Positions 39,973-40,202 of a stretch of DNA of 40,202 nucleotides are shown piece after piece (the first letter of the stretch is position 1; the number at the start of each line of letters is the position of its first letter). Made by a program: the position numbers and the translations under genes. The stretch comes from Halorubrum sp. F4 (GTDB lineage: Archaea; Halobacteriota; Halobacteria; Halobacteriales; Haloferacaceae), in the NCBI RefSeq assembly GCF_027257195.1, contig NZ_JAPDFS010000004.1:203703-243904 (forward strand). The letters run 5' to 3'. The notes beneath the pieces were generated by a model. The model worked only from the letters and a program-made list of their open reading frames with translations. It ran no database searches and was not told where the DNA came from.

Positions 39973-40202
39973 CACTTCCAAAGCCCCAGCCGTGAGGACG
40001 GCGCACGCTCGCTGCGCTCCTCGGTCGCTCGTTTCACTCGCTCTCTGCGGTGCTTGTGTCGCCTGCGCCGTCCTCACGCCTGCCCCTTTGAATCCCACCC
40101 CGACCGCACGGCACCGCACCTCACGCCTCCCCAGCCTCGTCGCGGGCGGCTGCCGCCGCCAGCGACTCCCTCGCACCGGCGGTTCGCGGCCCGTTGGGCC
40201 GC
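39973..40202 (+). repeat. Dispersed structured element (copy C, cut by window end)
   Basis: The same order as copy B: CACTTCCAAAGCCCCAG, then CAAAG (39979-39983) paired with CTTTG (40086-40090) around a 4x4 C-rich loop. Arms 39991-40005 and 40064-40078 are a perfect 15-bp inverted repeat. The conserved block at 40081-40139 matches copy B at about 54 of 60 positions. A GC-rich insert follows, then hairpin 2, GCGGCCC (40186-40192) with GGGCCGC (40196-40202). Frames crossing it on either strand lack haloarchaeal coding features. Confidence 0.75.

Overview
The window is chromosomal DNA of a halophilic archaeon, most likely Halorubrum or a close relative in the Haloferacales. The DNA is GC-rich and the proteins are acidic and Asp/Glu-rich. 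Many genes have an AT-rich TATA element centred about 27 bp before the start codon, the leaderless arrangement typical of haloarchaea. Marker proteins are archaeal or haloarchaeal: aMBF1, a bacterio-opsin-activator-type regulator, a DICT protein, archaeal TIM, aIF-1, a UbiA-type archaeal lipid prenyltransferase and an actin-like ATPase.

Layout. 1-5.9 kb: zinc-ribbon hypothetical (-), aldo/keto reductase (-), aMBF1 (+), a 46-aa rubrerythrin-like zinc ribbon (-) and a 973-aa PAS/GAF/HTH regulator (-). 5.9-11 kb: DICT protein (-), tpiA, dnaK and dnaJ. 11-20.5 kb: cupin and a degenerate adenylate-forming protein, a GH68 fructosyltransferase without signal peptide, a NYN protein, two universal stress proteins, cyclophilin, truA, a winged-helix regulator, nadE and an M28 peptidase. 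20.6-25.2 kb: tRNA-Gly(CCC), a KaiC-like ATPase, NAD kinase, a membrane protein and pyrC. 25.4-29.9 kb: a MoxR / DUF58 / transglutaminase operon. 30-33 kb: aIF-1, a UbiA prenyltransferase, an actin-like protein, then a stretch of gene remnants. 33.1-39.8 kb: copper nitrite reductase NirK, a Cys-rich DtxR-like regulator, a CtaA-like/CtaB heme synthesis fusion and a three-gene heme-copper oxidase operon followed by a membrane protein.

The most interesting region is the last one. The heme-copper subunit I keeps all heme and CuB histidines, but the active-site tyrosine motif (GHPxxY) reads GHGTQQ. Oxygen reductases of this type need that tyrosine; several nitric oxide reductase families lack it. 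Subunit II has a full CuA site. The operon lies near nirK, and three of its promoters carry a palindrome of the form CGAA-N4-TTCG, exact once and one mismatch off twice. This is the motif I recall for the haloarchaeal denitrification regulator NarO. Together these suggest a nitrite to NO to N2O module built on an oxidase-derived NO reductase.

A second candidate system is a dispersed non-coding element, seen complete at about 14.9-15.1 kb, truncated at the right window end and as a tail at the left end. Copies share near-identical blocks, while two hairpins differ in sequence but keep pairing by compensatory changes. One copy has a TATA box exactly where it would start a transcript at the first conserved base. 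Several intergenic spacers also hold short tandem repeats of unrelated sequence with 12-24 bp periods.
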